From NCBI GenBank assembly GCA_021776075.1, contig JAJFGQ010000071.1, forward strand, positions 1 through 53,047: 53,047 nucleotides of DNA, in the 5' to 3' direction. Positions within the stretch are counted from its first letter, which is position 1, and every line of letters begins with the position of its first letter. This DNA is from Alphaproteobacteria bacterium (GTDB lineage Bacteria > Pseudomonadota > Alphaproteobacteria > Micavibrionales > Micavibrionaceae). Positions 8,470 through 17,680 of this stretch are shown here, one piece after another. The notes beneath the pieces are model-generated. The model was not told where the DNA came from. It saw only the letters and a list, made by a program, of their open reading frames with translations, and made no database searches. Both the position numbers and the translations under genes were made by a program.

Positions 8470-9579
8470 ATGAATACGTTGAATGACATGCAGGATCGCG
8501 CTTTACGGCCTTTGCCGGTACATGTGGGTGTTGTTCTGAATGAGCCGCTTTCTCAGGGTATGGAAGAACAGGAGCTGACCAAAGGCATGATTGCCATGAT
8601 GGATGGCGTTAAAAAATATCAGGATCATTTTTTTCAGCGCAACATGAAGCCTTTGCCCTCTGTTTGGACGCAGGGAGAAGCCTCATTGCTTTTTTGCGCA
8701 GCAGATAAGAACAAAAAGAACGGTCAGGCCTTGTTTCTTGTGCCGTCCATGATTAACGGTTCGGAAATTCTGGATTTATTGCCGGAGCGCTCTTTTGTGC
8801 GGTGGCTGGCGGCGCAGGGGTTTGATGTTTATTTGCTGGATTGGGGGCAGGCCGCGAAGGATGAAGCTCTGGCAGATATGGAGGGTGTTGTGAAAAACGG
8901 CATTGTTCCGGCTATAGAATTTGTGAAGCAAAACCATGGCGGTGCCTTTGATGCGCTGGGCTATTGCATGGGCGGTACGTTATTGGCGGCGGCGGCAACA
9001 TTTTGCCGTGACTCATTGCGCCGTATCGTATTTCTTGCCAGTCCGTGGGACTTTCATGCCGGTGATCGCGGTTTAACAACGCAGATACGGTTGGGCACGG
9101 CTTTGGCTTTGCAGATGATTGAAAAAGATCATAGCTTGCCCGTGAACTGGGTGCAGTCTGTTTTTGCGGTGGTGAATGCCGATCGTACCATGAGTAAATT
9201 TTCCAATTTTTCCGGCTGGGATCAGGGAAGTGATAAAGCACGACTTTTTGTCTCTGTGGAAGACTGGCTGAATAACGGGATGGATCTGCCGGGGCAAGTG
9301 GCGCGGAGTTGTATTCTGGATTGGTACGGGGAAAACAAACCGGGTAAAGGGGAGTGGCATGTCGCGGGTCAGCTTATTGTGCCGGAAAATCTCGATATTC
9401 AGTCTTTGGTTGTGGCGTCATCAAGTGACCGTCTGGTGCCGCCGGAATCCTCTCTGGCTTTGGTGGAGAAACTGCCGAAAGCCGACTCTTTAAGTCCGGC
9501 AATGGGGCATATTGGTATGATGACCGGACATAAAGCCCGGAAAGAGGTCTGGGAGCCTATTGTTCGCTGGCTTTCCTGA
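8470..9579 (+). CDS. phaC: Short PHA/PHB synthase (alpha/beta hydrolase fold)
   Basis: 369 residues. It polymerises 3-hydroxyacyl-CoA into polyester. The lipase-like box GYCMGG places the catalytic Cys at 166; Asp320 (SSDRLVPP) and His347 (GHIGMMTG) complete the triad, and the LDWG motif typical of PHA synthases is at 123-126. The length fits class III/IV PhaC rather than the roughly 560-600 residue class I enzyme usual in this group, yet no phaE partner is visible nearby. It heads the run phaC-phaA-phaB, which supports the function. An alternative is a related hydrolase or depolymerase, but depolymerases use serine. Confidence 0.82.
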   Translation: MNTLNDMQDRALRPLPVHVGVVLNEPLSQGMEEQELTKGMIAMMDGVKKYQDHFFQRNMKPLPSVWTQGEASLLFCAADKNKKNGQALFLVPSMINGSEILDLLPERSFVRWLAAQGFDVYLLDWGQAAKDEALADMEGVVKNGIVPAIEFVKQNHGGAFDALGYCMGGTLLAAAATFCRDSLRRIVFLASPWDFHAGDRGLTTQIRLGTALALQMIEKDHSLPVNWVQSVFAVVNADRTMSKFSNFSGWDQGSDKARLFVSVEDWLNNGMDLPGQVARSCILDWYGENKPGKGEWHVAGQLIVPENLDIQSLVVASSSDRLVPPESSLALVEKLPKADSLSPAMGHIGMMTGHKARKEVWEPIVRWLS

Positions 9580-9628
9580 CCTATATGTTGAATAATATAA
9601 TCCGATCTTAAAATAGCAGGAGAGTAAT

Positions 9629-10840
9629 ATGGAACAGGATGACCCCATTGTAATTACGGCGGCAAAGCGGACGGCTATTGGTGTATTGGGCGGCGGGCTG
9701 AGTTCTCTGGAGGCCCATGAACTGGGTGCGCATATTATCCGTCAGGTTCTGGAAGCTTCAAATGTGGCTGCTGCGGATGTCGATGATGTGATCATGGGGC
9801 AGGTTTTAACGGCTGGCGTAGGACAAAACCCGGCACGGCAGGCTGCGATAGCGGCAGGTGTCCCGGAAGATAAGACGGCCTGTACGGTTAATCAGGTTTG
9901 CGGTTCCGGTATCAGGACCATTGCTCTGGGTATGCAGGCCATTGCCAATGATGATGCGTCTATTGTTGTCGCCGGAGGGCAGGAAAGTATGAGCCGTTCT
10001 CCGCATTGTATTTCCATGCGCGAAGGGGTGAAGTTCGGCAATGTAGAAATGGTGGATACCATGATCCGTGACGGGTTGTGGGATATTTTCAATGATTACC
10101 ATATGGGGATTACGGCAGAGAATATTGCTGAAAAATGGCAAATTACGCGTCAGGATCAGGATAATTTTGCGGCCCATTCACAGCAAAAGGCAGAGCAAGC
10201 CATTAATGACGGGAGGTTTGCCGCTGAAATCGCGGCTGTTACCGTTAAAACACGGAAAGAAGAGATCGTTATAGATAAAGACGAGTTTCCCCGCAGCGGT
10301 GTTACGGCAGAAGGTCTGGCTAAGTTGCGTCCTGCCTTTAAAAAAGACGGTACTGTAACAGCGGCGAATGCGTCCGGTATTAATGACGGCGCCGCAGCTG
10401 TTGTGATGATGCGGGCTAGTGAAGCGCAGAAAAGAGGGCTTCCGGTTTTTGCGACGATCAAATCATGGGCGACGGCCGGTGTTGATCCGTCTGTGATGGG
10501 AACCGGACCGATCCCGGCGTCACGTAAGGCGCTGGAAAAAGCGGGATGGGACATATCAGATCTGGACCTTGTCGAGTCCAACGAAGCTTTTGCGGCGCAG
10601 TCCTGCTGCGTCATGAAAGAGCTGGGACTTGACCCGGAAAATGTGAATGTGAATGGCGGGGCTATTGCTTTGGGGCACCCTATCGGGGCGTCAGGGACAA
10701 GAATTCTGGTGACTTTGTTGCATGAAATGGCACGCCGCGATGTCCAAAAAGGACTCGCAACGCTTTGTATCGGTGGTGGTATGGGCATTGCCATGTGCGT
10801 AGAGCGCGATAGTGCTCTGAATTTGAAATCGGTAGCCTAG
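9629..10840 (+). CDS. phaA: Acetyl-CoA acetyltransferase (beta-ketothiolase)
   Basis: 403 residues, full thiolase length. It condenses two acetyl-CoA to acetoacetyl-CoA, the first PHB step. The active-site Cys is in NQVCGSGIRT, the C-terminal His in NGGAIALGHPIGASG, and the second Cys in LCIGGGMG. An AGGAG ribosome binding site precedes the start. It lies between phaC and phaB on the same strand. Confidence 0.95.
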   Translation: MEQDDPIVITAAKRTAIGVLGGGLSSLEAHELGAHIIRQVLEASNVAAADVDDVIMGQVLTAGVGQNPARQAAIAAGVPEDKTACTVNQVCGSGIRTIALGMQAIANDDASIVVAGGQESMSRSPHCISMREGVKFGNVEMVDTMIRDGLWDIFNDYHMGITAENIAEKWQITRQDQDNFAAHSQQKAEQAINDGRFAAEIAAVTVKTRKEEIVIDKDEFPRSGVTAEGLAKLRPAFKKDGTVTAANASGINDGAAAVVMMRASEAQKRGLPVFATIKSWATAGVDPSVMGTGPIPASRKALEKAGWDISDLDLVESNEAFAAQSCCVMKELGLDPENVNVNGGAIALGHPIGASGTRILVTLLHEMARRDVQKGLATLCIGGGMGIAMCVERDSALNLKSVA

Positions 10841-10880
10841 AGGGGATGACCGGGTTATTTGTTAAAAAGGAGAGTTGAGT

Positions 10881-11612
10881 ATGGAAAATAACGTTGCTGT
10901 TGTCACGGGTGGTACGCGCGGTATAGGTCTGGCTATTTCGCAGGCTTTAATCCATGAAGGCCATACGGTGGCAGCGGTTTATTTCGGGAACAATGAAGCT
11001 GCTGCCAAATTTGAAAAAGAAACGGAGGGCAAAGGTAAGGCCTTCAAGTTTGATGTCGCCAATTACAATGCTTGCGAGAAGAACTGCGAAGAAATTGAAG
11101 ACAAGATGGGCGCGATCGGTGTTCTGGTGAATAATGCCGGGATAACACGGGATGGTGTTTTGCACAAGATGCCGCTTGAAAACTGGCATGACGTTATCGA
11201 GACGAACCTGACCTCTTGCTTTCATATGTGCCGGACGATTGTGCCGCGTATGCGGGAGCGTGGTCATGGCCGGATTATTAACATTAGCTCTATTAACGGG
11301 CAGAAGGGGCAGTTCGGGCAGGTGAATTACTCGGCGGCCAAGGCAGGGATGATTGGCTTTACAAAGGCTCTGGCTCTGGAAAACGCCGCGAAAGGCATTA
11401 CAGTGAATGCCGTATGTCCCGGTTATATTGAAACGGATATGACATCCATGATGAAACAGGAAGTTCTGGATTCGATCATCAGGCAAATACCGGTATCCCG
11501 CATGGGTAAGCCGGATGAAATGGCGGAGATTGTTTCCTTTCTTTGCTCTGAAAATGCGTCTTTTATTACAGGGGCGACGATCAGCGCGAATGGCGGTCAG
11601 TATATGGCATGA
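10881..11612 (+). CDS. phaB: Acetoacetyl-CoA reductase
   Basis: 243-residue short-chain dehydrogenase that makes (R)-3-hydroxybutyryl-CoA with NADPH for the synthase. Seen: the Rossmann motif TGGTRGIG, NNAGITRDG, the catalytic Ser in INISSINGQ, and YSAAK for Tyr/Lys. The ATG at 10881 is preferred over the TTG at 10875 because AAGGAG (10867-10872) is correctly spaced only for the ATG. Its stop overlaps the next gene's start by four bases. Confidence 0.95.
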   Translation: MENNVAVVTGGTRGIGLAISQALIHEGHTVAAVYFGNNEAAAKFEKETEGKGKAFKFDVANYNACEKNCEEIEDKMGAIGVLVNNAGITRDGVLHKMPLENWHDVIETNLTSCFHMCRTIVPRMRERGHGRIINISSINGQKGQFGQVNYSAAKAGMIGFTKALALENAAKGITVNAVCPGYIETDMTSMMKQEVLDSIIRQIPVSRMGKPDEMAEIVSFLCSENASFITGATISANGGQYMA

Positions 11613-12172
11613 CGGATCAGGGCGAGTTTACGAATAATTCAGGCAAGGATACGGTCATTCTGGAGAGGGAATTCGTTTCTAAGGGAGCCGTTATTGTACG
11701 TGAAGGCGATCAGGGCGATTGCGCGTATCTTGTGCAGGCCGGCAGCGTTGACGTTTATGTAGAAGATGAAGGAAAGAAGACGGTCTTGGCCCATATGGGC
11801 GCGGGTCAGATTTTTGGTGAAATGGCGCTGGTTTTTGATGAATACCGGGTGGCAACGGTAGAAGCGGCAGAGGACTGCATGCTTATTCCTATTACGCGGG
11901 AAATGTTTCAATCTAAACTGGATAAAAGCGACCCCACGATCCGGGCTATTGTACCCATGTTGTTAAAACGCATCATACAGTCAAATAATCTGCTCCTGCA
12001 CAAACAAAGCAGCGTGGAGTCTCTTCTGGAGACGGTGAATGCTGTTTATCAAAATATTTCCACCGCTTTGCCTGCGGTCAAAAAGAGAAGCTTGCAAAAC
12101 ACTGTTTTGCCGCCGTTAAAGGACTTTATTAAGTCCGTGAGGGCTTTTCAGGCAAGGTATAAGGACGAATAA
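11609..12172 (+). CDS. Cyclic-nucleotide-binding (CRP-like sensor) domain protein, no DNA-binding domain
   Basis: 187 residues, translationally coupled to phaB by an ATGA overlap. Residues about 15-120 form a cNMP-binding beta-roll: GAVIVREGDQGDCAYLVQAGSV, then the phosphate cassette GQIFGEMALVFDEYRVATVEA, which keeps the Glu and Arg but has Val where Thr/Ser usually sits. The C-terminal 65 residues are helical, with no helix-turn-helix visible, so it is not a Crp/Fnr regulator. Its position suggests a role in PHB metabolism or its signalling; that is inference only. Confidence 0.8.
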   Translation: MTDQGEFTNNSGKDTVILEREFVSKGAVIVREGDQGDCAYLVQAGSVDVYVEDEGKKTVLAHMGAGQIFGEMALVFDEYRVATVEAAEDCMLIPITREMFQSKLDKSDPTIRAIVPMLLKRIIQSNNLLLHKQSSVESLLETVNAVYQNISTALPAVKKRSLQNTVLPPLKDFIKSVRAFQARYKDE

Positions 12173-12182
12173 ACAGAGCGCT

Positions 12183-12767
12183 CTATAACCGTTCTGTGTC
12201 CGGGGCCAAAAATGCATCCCATATATCGACGGGGCCTTCGCTTGTTTCTTCCGGAAGCAGAAGTGTGTCTAGGAAGTCTTCTACCTCCTGTTCTTCTGTT
12301 GCTGTGTTGTCTTCGGCGAATTTAAAGAAAGAGAGAACATCTTCGCTCTCCTCTTCAACAGGCAGGAGTATTTCAGACAGGAAGATATCAAGTTCAGCTT
12401 CCGTATCTACAGGGGCCATAGGTGTTATCGGTAGTGGGGGAACGGCAAAAAATAGGAAAACGGCAGCAGCAGAGGCCGCCATGGCTGCCCAAACGGGTTT
12501 GCGGCGAAAGAAGGAGGGCGGATAAATGACGTTGCCGCCAGTTTTTTTTGAGGTCTTTTCTGTCACTGAGGCCAGCAGTTCCGGTGATGCGTCTTCTATA
12601 TTGTAGCTATCCAGCACCTTGTCCAGTTTTTTGGCCTTCTCGTATAGAGATTGCGCTTCTTGTGATGAGGCGATGAATGCTTCAAGGTCAGCGGATGAGA
12701 TATCACTCCAACGGCTGAAATCAGCACCGTAAATTTCCATATTTTTTTTAAAGCGCTTTATATCCAT
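12183..12767 (-). CDS. Single-pass membrane protein, probable anti-sigma factor
   Basis: 194 residues, third gene of the ECF operon, starting two bases after the sigma gene stop. The layout suits an anti-sigma factor: a cytoplasmic N-terminal helical region (1-88, ending in FFRRK), one membrane segment (about 91-109), and a periplasmic tail. No zinc-binding HxxxCxxC motif is present. The tail is very acidic and has two similar blocks (IFLSEILLPVEEESE near 128 and DFLDTLLLPEETSE near 164). The function is inferred from position and topology, not from a recognised domain. Confidence 0.65.
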   Translation of the reverse strand: MDIKRFKKNMEIYGADFSRWSDISSADLEAFIASSQEAQSLYEKAKKLDKVLDSYNIEDASPELLASVTEKTSKKTGGNVIYPPSFFRRKPVWAAMAASAAAVFLFFAVPPLPITPMAPVDTEAELDIFLSEILLPVEEESEDVLSFFKFAEDNTATEEQEVEDFLDTLLLPEETSEGPVDIWDAFLAPDTERL

Positions 12768-12769
12768 GG

Positions 12770-13333
12770 TTAGAGCACCCCTTCATATTTTTGCAGTTCT
12801 GCCTGTAATGTTTTGCGGGCGCGGACGAGTAAACCCTCTACGGCCTTGACCGTTGCACCCATCGCTGTCGCGGCTTCAGCATTGCTTAGGCCCTGATAAT
12901 GGCAAAAGACCAAGGCAGCCCTTTGCCGTTTGGGCAGGGCGGTAAGGGCTTGTTCTACGATTTCCCCTGTTTGTTTGTTCTGTATTTTCTTTTCAGCAGA
13001 AAGGCTCACTCTATCGGGTTCATCATCAAACAATTCTACAGTGCTCTTGTTTTTCATTTTACGTTTCTCATCAATGCATAAATTATAAGTGATCCTGTAT
13101 AGCCATGTCGTAACGGCGGCTCCTGACTCTTTTTTCCATGTTGCCGCTTTAGACCAGATACGGAGAAGCGCTTCCTGCGTTATCTCTTCGGCGTCTTCCT
13201 TGTTGTTGTTCATCCGTCTGGCAACGGCATAAAGAAGGTTCATGTGGCGTTTTGCCAGTATTGTGAACGCTTCTTCATCGCCGTTGGCAATCCGGTCTAT
13301 TAACGATTCATCAGTGGTATTGTCATTTTTCAC
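12770..13333 (-). CDS. ECF-type RNA polymerase sigma factor
   Basis: 187 residues. Region 2 spans about 20-90 (NLLYAVARRM, EDAEEITQEALLRIW, TWLYRITYNLCIDEKR) and region 4 about 130-180 (ALTALPKRQRAALVFCHYQGLSNAEAA, AVEGLLVRARKTL). There is no sigma-1 or region-3 domain, which defines the extracytoplasmic-function class. AAAGGAG precedes the start. It is flanked by the heptad-repeat secreted protein upstream and the likely anti-sigma protein downstream, all on the minus strand with gaps of 16 and 2 bases, so the three form one operon. Confidence 0.94.
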   Translation of the reverse strand: MKNDNTTDESLIDRIANGDEEAFTILAKRHMNLLYAVARRMNNNKEDAEEITQEALLRIWSKAATWKKESGAAVTTWLYRITYNLCIDEKRKMKNKSTVELFDDEPDRVSLSAEKKIQNKQTGEIVEQALTALPKRQRAALVFCHYQGLSNAEAATAMGATVKAVEGLLVRARKTLQAELQKYEGVL

Positions 13334-13349
13334 CGACTGGTCTTCTCCT

Positions 13350-14081
13350 TTATTGGCAAGCTCTGCGTGCTATTTCACAAGACTGACTGCCTTCATCCTG
13401 ACAACGGGCTTGGGCATTATGGCAGAATTTTTGTTTGTCTTCGTCAGACGCGTTGTCCCAGCGGTCTTTGAATTTACCGGTTTGATCCTGATGTTTCTCC
13501 TGGCGTTTTTCCTGACGTTGTTCACGTAGCTCATTCATACGCGTTTTGCGTTCTTCGGGTGATAAATTCATGAGCTCATCTTTGAGTTTCTGGCGCCTTT
13601 CGCGTATTTTTTCTTGCTGTTCAGGAGGCATATTCTTGATACGTTCTTGAAAATTATCCCGCCTGTCTGACCGGTTTTCCTGACGGTTTTCATGGCGGTC
13701 CTCGTGTTTGTCCCGGTAGTCTTCGCGGTGATCCCGAACATCTTCCCGGCGGTCATGCTTGTCCTCACGTTTGTCCCGATAGTCTTCTCGCCGGTCATAG
13801 TGATCTTCGGCCTTGTCACGACGATCTTCCCGGTGATCGCGATTTTGATGGCGATCTTTACTACGATTCTTATTGTCATGATGAGCATTATTGCCACCGC
13901 CACGGCGGTCATCACGTTCCGCCAGTTCAAAAACGGGGCCTGCTTTGTAAGTATAGGGCGCTGTGATTTTTCCTTCCGGGGCGTTTGTTAGAGTGCTGTT
14001 ATGTGCTTGTCCTGTCGTTGGAAAGCTTAGGATTATGGCTGTCAATCCGGAGAGAAGCATTTGTTTCTGAATGTTTTTCAT
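13350..14081 (-). CDS. Secreted Asp/Arg-rich protein with eight charged heptad repeats
   Basis: 243 residues, first gene of the ECF operon. The signal peptide ends near TTGQA-HN. Residues 82-137 are eight tandem seven-residue units of the form D-x-R-E-D-x-x, with alternating acidic and basic residues and several His. A helical region (about 140-200) follows, with NMPPEQQEKIRER and NLSPEERKTRMNELREQ, which resembles small periplasmic DUF3106 or Spy-like sensors. The C-terminal tail carries four cysteines (FCHNAQARCQ, SCEIARRACQ), suitable for disulfides or metal. A periplasmic stress or metal sensor for the sigma factor is plausible but unproven. Confidence 0.75.
   Translation of the reverse strand: MKNIQKQMLLSGLTAIILSFPTTGQAHNSTLTNAPEGKITAPYTYKAGPVFELAERDDRRGGGNNAHHDNKNRSKDRHQNRDHREDRRDKAEDHYDRREDYRDKREDKHDRREDVRDHREDYRDKHEDRHENRQENRSDRRDNFQERIKNMPPEQQEKIRERRQKLKDELMNLSPEERKTRMNELREQRQEKRQEKHQDQTGKFKDRWDNASDEDKQKFCHNAQARCQDEGSQSCEIARRACQ
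13671..13838 (-). repeat. Eight 21-base tandem repeats encoding charged heptads
   Basis: The DNA repeats in 21-base units (diverged), matching the D-x-R-E-D-x-x heptads at residues 82-137 of the secreted protein. The units differ at synonymous and non-synonymous sites, so the array is old or maintained by selection. It could vary in copy number between strains. Confidence 0.8.
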
Positions 14082-14137
14082 GGCTTTTTCCTTATCTGTT
14101 TTTATGTTTTCAACACGGGCTTCTAACAGGTTATACG

Positions 14138-14158
14138 GAAGGGATTTTAAAACCCTTC
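14138..14158. promoter_or_regulatory. 21-base near-palindrome in a divergent promoter region
   Basis: GAAGGG, nine A/T bases, CCCTTC form a near-perfect inverted repeat between the ECF operon (minus) and the AsmA-like gene (plus). Read on the minus strand it is followed by CCGTATAAC, which could serve as a -10-like element. It is a candidate operator or ECF promoter; which gene it serves is not decided by the sequence. Confidence 0.4.
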
Positions 14159-14246
14159 ACAAAAAAATATATTTGTTTCCTTTTTTCTGAAGCCTAACTT
14201 GAGTAGGATACAGCGCATAGAAAGAGTTGATAGGGAGTATATCAGA

Positions 14247-17200
14247 GTGAAGAAGTTTGTCGTTATATTGAGTGCTGTTCTTGTTTTTCTGGTGGTGGCC
14301 TTGCTTGTGGCACCCGGTTTTGTGGATTGGAGCAAGTATAAGCAGCAGATTATTACGCAACTTCATCAGGCAACCGGTCATAATTATGAGGTTAATGGCG
14401 CTCTGGAGCTGGCGCTTATACCTTTCCCGCGTGTTTTGATTGAAGATTTAAGTGTTTCCTCCCCTTCTGTAGTTGGGGGGGACGCTCTTGTGTCTTTGGA
14501 GAAGGTTGAGGTTTCTGTTGCGCTTTGGCCTTTGTTGAGCGGCAACGTCGTTGTGAACAGAGTTCTTTTGGTCGAACCGAATGTTCATTTGGATATTGCT
14601 GTTGATGGAACACCTTCATGGATGACACCGGAACTTAAGAACAAGCTGAAACAGGATAAGACACAGGCCGTATCGAAAGAGGAAGAGTCCGGGTTTATGG
14701 AGTCTATATCTTTGAATGAAATCAAGATTAAAGGTGGTTCTTTTCAATATCAGGATAAGCGTTCTGGTGGTTCTGTGAGTTTAGCCGATATTTATTTGGC
14801 TTTGCAGGGGGAGAGTCTGTTTGGTCCTTATAATGCGGAAGGTCACTTTGTTTATAACGGTGAAAAGGCTGAAATAGAGCTAAAATCAGGGCGTATTGGC
14901 AAGGGTGCGGATTCTGTTGCGATACAGGCTGTTCTTGATATTGCTTCGTCTGGTTCATCCTTAAACTATTCTGGCGTTGTCGGGCTTGGTAAGGCTTGGG
15001 AAGTGCAAGGGGAAGCCGGCATTAAAACAGAAAATCTGGCTGATTTGATGGGCTTTGCAGGCAAACAGGCTTCACCCTATTTGAAAAAGCCGTTTAAGGC
15101 CGCCGGTATTTTGACGGCCACATCACAGGCTGTGGCTTATAGAAATATGACGTTGTCTTTTGCCGGAGGTGAAGCAACCGGTCACGCTATTTTAAAAAAT
15201 GCGGTAAAAGACACGCCTTTGGATGTGGATTTAAAGCTGGAGGTTATTGAGGAACTCTCTCTTGAGGCTTTTCTGCCTGAGTCTTCCCCCTCTGGAAAAA
15301 TGACAAAAGGTATTCAGTCTTTTCTGCCTGAAACAATAACATTGCCTGTGAACTTTACAGGAACAGCGGCGCTTGCTTTTGCGGCTTTACGGCATGGTGA
15401 TACGACTTTTAACGATGTTACGGTTTCTCTGAGTAAAAAGAAGGATAAAGCCGTTGAGGCGCAGTTCAATACCGGTTTGCCGGGAAGCGGAAAAATAGAA
15501 CTCTCCGCCGATTTGTCTTTTGCTGCTCTTTCACGGTCAGAGCAAGACAAGACACTTACTCTCTCTGATCCCCGTTTGGCTTTCAAAACAACGATACAGG
15601 TGGAAGAGCCATTAAAGCTGGCTCTTGCTTTTGTTTCGCAGGATAAACTACAGCCTGTCTCTGCGCTGTTGTTTGACAAGGTCAATCTGTTTGCAGAAGG
15701 GGCGGTGAAGCCGAAGGAGATTGTAGTTAAAGACTCTGTTGTGAAGGTCAATAAAACACAGTTTTCTCTGAATGGCGCGTATCAGCTCCGTGCAAGCAAT
15801 GGTCGTAATCTTCTGAGGGTTGCCGCAGGAAGTGACGGCATGGATGTTGATTCCTGGCTTGCTCAGATTGCGGCATCACAGGGGAAGGCTACGGCTCATG
15901 CTGATAAAACGCCCGATATTTCTGCCTTGTCCGAAAAAATGAGATTGCCGTTTGACCTGTCCTTAACAATGGCTTTAAAAAACCTTCATCTGAAAGGAAT
16001 GGATTTTCAGGCCTTTAACCTAAAAGGTAAGCTCCTGTACAATAAACTGAATCTGCAAACACTGGAATTGCTTGACGGGCAGGGTAATAATCTTTTGATT
16101 GCCGGAACCGTGGGGAGTGTACCAGGCTTGCAAAGCATTGATCTTTCCATGCAGGGGACAACGAAGGATTTAAAGGGTTTATTGGAAGGTTTTAATGTCG
16201 ACACAAGTGGCATTTCTAAAAAAGTGGGTGGAGCCGAGATTATTTCCGAATTCAAAGGACAGGCGGAAAAGTTATCCTTTACGGCCAATCTAAAAGCTAT
16301 GAAAGGGACATTGGAATCTACCGGTATTATAACGGATATATTACATGCGCCGACCGTGAGTGGCCTGACGGTACGTCTGAAGCATCCTAATTATGTGGAG
16401 TTGGCCAGAATATATAATCCTTCTTTTAAAAGCGGTGTGGCGATTAAAAAGAATCTGGATTTCTTCGCCAGTATGAAAAGAGATGCTGATATTTACACTC
16501 TTTCGGAATTACAGGCCAATGTCGGGCCTGTTGTCTTTACGGGCGAGTTAAGCGCCGATATGGCGGGCGAGAAACCTGATATAACAGCCAAACTTCAGAT
16601 GAATGATGTGCCGTTAGGGCAGCTGGCAGGGCACGGAAACAAACGGAAAGGCACGGTCAGAGCGCAGTCGCGTCAGCAGAGACAGGATGTGCGCTGGTCA
16701 CGGAACGCCATTAATACAGCGTGGATGCATAATGTAAACCTCGCCATGACGGCCACGGCTAAATCCTTGTCTTATGGGCCTTGGGTTTTGGATAATGCGG
16801 CGGTTGATATAGATTTACGGGACGGTGTGCTGGCAATTAATCAGATTGATGGCGCCTTTAACAGCGGCCATATTGCTTTAACCGGTAAAATAAAGTCTTC
16901 TCCCAAACCGCGGCAGCCTTTGTCTATCGAAGCTAAAAGCATATTGCAGGATGTATCGTTGGAGTCTTTTGTGAAAGCCTTTAGCGGAGCTCGTTTGTTG
17001 AAAGCCAAGGGCGCGATGTCGATGGAAACGGACATAGAGACGACAGGGCTTAGCCCGGCAGCTCTGATCTTTGATCTGCATGGGAAAGGGTCAGCCAGCG
17101 GCACAAACCTCGTTTTTGACGGTTTTGATTTGGCGCGGTTATCCCGGACATTGCTCCGGCCCTCAAGCAGTATGAGTGAGAATTTCGGCAATCTTCTGGA

Positions 17201-17675
17201 TTCCTCGATGGGAGGAGGAAGCACGGCCTTTGAATCGCTCACCTCCTCTTTCACGATTAATGAAGGCGTTGTGAATTTCAGTGAATTGAATCTGAGTGGA
17301 GCGGACGCCGTCATTGATACGACCGGTAACGTGAATTTGCCGCTATGGACTGTTGATTTGGCCAGCGCGATTAAACTGACCGAACCGGCGGATGCGCCGT
17401 CATTGAAGGCCGTGTTCAAGGGGCCGTTGGACAGACCGGGGCAGACCTTTGGAAAAAGTGCCATGGATTCCTATTTCAACCAGATGTTTGGTAAAACGCT
17501 GGAAAATATGTTGTTGAATACATTGCAGAAGAAGAAAGCTCCGGCTCAGCAACAGCAGCCTGCCCAACAGGCGAATCCGCAGACACAACAGCAGCCACAA
17601 CAACAACAAAAACCACGGGAACCTAGCCCGGAAGAGGCGCTCTTCGGTATTATGCAAGGTATTTTGGGGCAGTAG
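14247..17675 (+). CDS. AsmA family protein
   Basis: 1142 residues. AsmA/TamB-like proteins are inner-membrane-anchored bridges implicated in lipid transport or outer-membrane assembly. Seen: one N-terminal membrane helix (FVVILSAVLVFLVVALLVAP), the typical continuation VDWSKYKQQI...TGHNYEVNGALEL, LIPFPRVLIEDLSVSSP, and a C-terminal AsmA_2-like region (SLTSSFTINEGVVNFSELNL). It ends in a Gln/Pro-rich low-complexity tail (about 1090-1130). I chose GTG 14247, because AGGGAG sits 9 bases upstream; a TTG at 14199 is the other option. It is convergent with the Sel1 pseudogene. Confidence 0.9.
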   Translation: MKKFVVILSAVLVFLVVALLVAPGFVDWSKYKQQIITQLHQATGHNYEVNGALELALIPFPRVLIEDLSVSSPSVVGGDALVSLEKVEVSVALWPLLSGNVVVNRVLLVEPNVHLDIAVDGTPSWMTPELKNKLKQDKTQAVSKEEESGFMESISLNEIKIKGGSFQYQDKRSGGSVSLADIYLALQGESLFGPYNAEGHFVYNGEKAEIELKSGRIGKGADSVAIQAVLDIASSGSSLNYSGVVGLGKAWEVQGEAGIKTENLADLMGFAGKQASPYLKKPFKAAGILTATSQAVAYRNMTLSFAGGEATGHAILKNAVKDTPLDVDLKLEVIEELSLEAFLPESSPSGKMTKGIQSFLPETITLPVNFTGTAALAFAALRHGDTTFNDVTVSLSKKKDKAVEAQFNTGLPGSGKIELSADLSFAALSRSEQDKTLTLSDPRLAFKTTIQVEEPLKLALAFVSQDKLQPVSALLFDKVNLFAEGAVKPKEIVVKDSVVKVNKTQFSLNGAYQLRASNGRNLLRVAAGSDGMDVDSWLAQIAASQGKATAHADKTPDISALSEKMRLPFDLSLTMALKNLHLKGMDFQAFNLKGKLLYNKLNLQTLELLDGQGNNLLIAGTVGSVPGLQSIDLSMQGTTKDLKGLLEGFNVDTSGISKKVGGAEIISEFKGQAEKLSFTANLKAMKGTLESTGIITDILHAPTVSGLTVRLKHPNYVELARIYNPSFKSGVAIKKNLDFFASMKRDADIYTLSELQANVGPVVFTGELSADMAGEKPDITAKLQMNDVPLGQLAGHGNKRKGTVRAQSRQQRQDVRWSRNAINTAWMHNVNLAMTATAKSLSYGPWVLDNAAVDIDLRDGVLAINQIDGAFNSGHIALTGKIKSSPKPRQPLSIEAKSILQDVSLESFVKAFSGARLLKAKGAMSMETDIETTGLSPAALIFDLHGKGSASGTNLVFDGFDLARLSRTLLRPSSSMSENFGNLLDSSMGGGSTAFESLTSSFTINEGVVNFSELNLSGADAVIDTTGNVNLPLWTVDLASAIKLTEPADAPSLKAVFKGPLDRPGQTFGKSAMDSYFNQMFGKTLENMLLNTLQKKKAPAQQQQPAQQANPQTQQQPQQQQKPREPSPEEALFGIMQGILGQ

Positions 17676-17680
17676 ATTTT

